A stretch of 64,000 nt of DNA from Aradus depressus (Eukaryota; Arthropoda; Insecta; Hemiptera; Aradidae). The translations under genes and the position numbers were made by a program. The notes under the pieces are model-generated. The model saw only the letters and a list, made by a program, of their open reading frames with translations, was not told the DNA's origin and made no database searches. Position 1 is the first letter of the stretch. Each line of letters opens with the position of its first letter. This document shows positions 62,808 through 64,000 of the stretch, in pieces. The stretch covers positions 52,428,108-52,492,107 of the forward strand of contig OY759217.1 in assembly GCA_963662175.1 (NCBI GenBank). The letters run 5' to 3'.

Positions 62808-63289
62808 TAACCGGAAAACAAAATTTATATCTGTGGAGAAGATAACCCACCATATTTAATATATTTTAATTGGATCAGAAATCTATGAAAATGAGTCCTA
62901 TTATTTTAAAATAAAATCGACCTATTATAACTGAAGAAATGTGTATATCTTCACGATGTTTTTATAAGTGGGTTTAGAGTTTTTAAAGCTCGGAAAAAAA
63001 AACCGGAAAGATTGGGGAAAAACCCGAGATTGTTTTTTTTTCCAGGAAGCAAACAAAAAATCCTGGGAATATTTAAAAAGGTGTTACATGGTGATAAAAA
63101 TAAACATAATATTATATAATGGGAATAGTTTAATATAGAAGAAGGGTGTACGAAAATGGTGTGACTGACTATAGTTAGGTTAGGGCGCAGTCTGGTGGCA
63201 AGGCTATGTGACATGTATCCCAAAAGCCCTTCCAGGATTACTTTTCTATATTGACTGATATCAAGTTTCATATGAATATGAAAACTATG

Positions 63290-63450
63290 ACTTGCCCAGA
63301 TGTACCAAGTATAGGGGCAGTTATGTAATCGGTCAAAAGTTGGTCATCTATTGTATATTAACGCAAACCGTCGACTAGTCTTGGAGGGGGAGCGAAAAGT
63401 TAATTGATTAATTCGTTCTGGGGAAGTACATCTCCGGTGATCACTGACGC
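63290..63450 (-). repeat. Copy of the dispersed family, head and tail fused
   Basis: Minus strand: GATCACCGGAGATGTACTTC, CCCAGAACGAATTAATCAAT, TAACTTTTCGCTCCCCCTCC joined to a GACCGATTACATAACTGCCC, CTATACTTGGTACATC end. The interior is deleted. Confidence 0.6.
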
Positions 63451-63750
63451 CTTTTTTTCATTCGAATCTGTTTGTAAAAAAACACATAAATACTATTTTA
63501 ATTAGAATAATTGGGTCATAACCCAATTTTTAAGTACAATATAAGCACAAAAAAACAAAATTTTCTCATTCATTCTCTCTAACACGATGGAACGTATCTA
63601 CTTGGTTCGTATTTCACTTAATTAAGAAATTAAATATACATCAAAATCGATAGGTACCAAAATATCGAAAATAAAACATTTTGCGAGGTTTTTCCCACTT
63701 AACCGTACACTGAGAACCACAATGCGCCGTGTTGGACATACCATGTTTAC

Positions 63751-63798
63751 CAGGTTGATCACCTCAAGAAGCCGGCAGATCATGACTGGGCAGGGTAC
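63751..63798 (-). CDS. Candidate 48-bp internal exon of an unidentified minus-strand gene
   Basis: TCACTTCAG|GTACCC acceptor and AACCTG|GTAAAC donor bound a 48-base segment that is open in one frame as VPCPVMICRLLEVINL. The local base composition is less AT-rich than the flanks. No family was recognised and no neighbouring exon was found in the window, so this is only a pattern match. Confidence 0.2.
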
Positions 63799-64000
63799 CT
63801 GAAGTGACAGGTTTCAGTAACTATCTACGACATATATACGTTGAATCCAAGCAAACCCCATCCCCAGCATCACTTTCTCCTTTCTAAAGGAAACCACTTT
63901 CTGTCCTGTCATTGCAACCAATTATAGAGTGCACTTCACAGGGTGCAGTTTGTGTATGCAGATTGGCTCAATCCTATGAGGGGAGTGAACGGACATTGTC

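Overview
This is a stretch of an animal nuclear genome, most likely an insect and plausibly a hemipteran. It is AT-rich, its genes are split by GT-AG introns, and it is crowded with tRNA-derived SINEs, non-LTR retrotransposons, foldback elements and minisatellites. The species is inferred from style only, because no diagnostic marker gene is present.

Four protein-coding loci can be supported. (1) Positions 3-374 (+) hold the 3' end of a C2H2 zinc-finger gene cut by the window edge. (2) A complete mitochondrial ribosomal protein L15 gene lies on the minus strand. I rebuilt it as five exons between 14336 and 4028; every junction is in phase and the product is 295 aa. (3) A complete SUCO/osteopotentia (SLP1-type SUN-domain) gene lies on the minus strand. 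I rebuilt it as eleven coding exons between 45963 and 22671, all in phase, giving 876 aa. (4) A single-exon DNAI7 (CASC1/IC97) axonemal dynein-associated gene runs from 56830 to 59616 (+). SUCO and DNAI7 are divergent across about 11 kb of repeats. The genes share no evident pathway: mitochondrial translation, ER-membrane protein quality control and ciliary/flagellar motility.

Layout: 0-4 kb is the zinc-finger tail followed by decayed non-LTR pieces. 4-14.3 kb is mRpL15. Its intron 3 carries an apparently intact Jockey-type element (5935-10233, 13-bp target-site duplication, both ORFs open), two foldback elements with hammerhead-ribozyme-like cores, and a perfect 207-bp duplication that copies half of exon 3. 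14.6-17.3 kb is a decayed DNA transposon with terminal inverted repeats of about 470 bp. 17.3-22.6 kb is AT-rich 3' flank of SUCO. 22.7-46 kb is SUCO, with a 49 x 29-bp array in intron 2 and many repeats in intron 1. 46-56.8 kb is a repeat-only intergenic region. 56.8-60 kb is DNAI7. 60-64 kb is repeats plus one weak candidate microexon.

The repeat content includes about 17 copies or fragments of one tRNA-derived SINE family, about 15 copies of an unclassified dispersed family whose ends read like GTACTTCCCC and GAGGAAGTA, two pogo-like TA-flanked elements and several perfect or near-perfect palindromes. No prokaryotic-type system, CRISPR array or canonical tRNA gene was found. The most intriguing signal is the set of foldback elements whose arms close on a CTGANGA...GAAAC core, as in Penelope-type hammerhead ribozymes.
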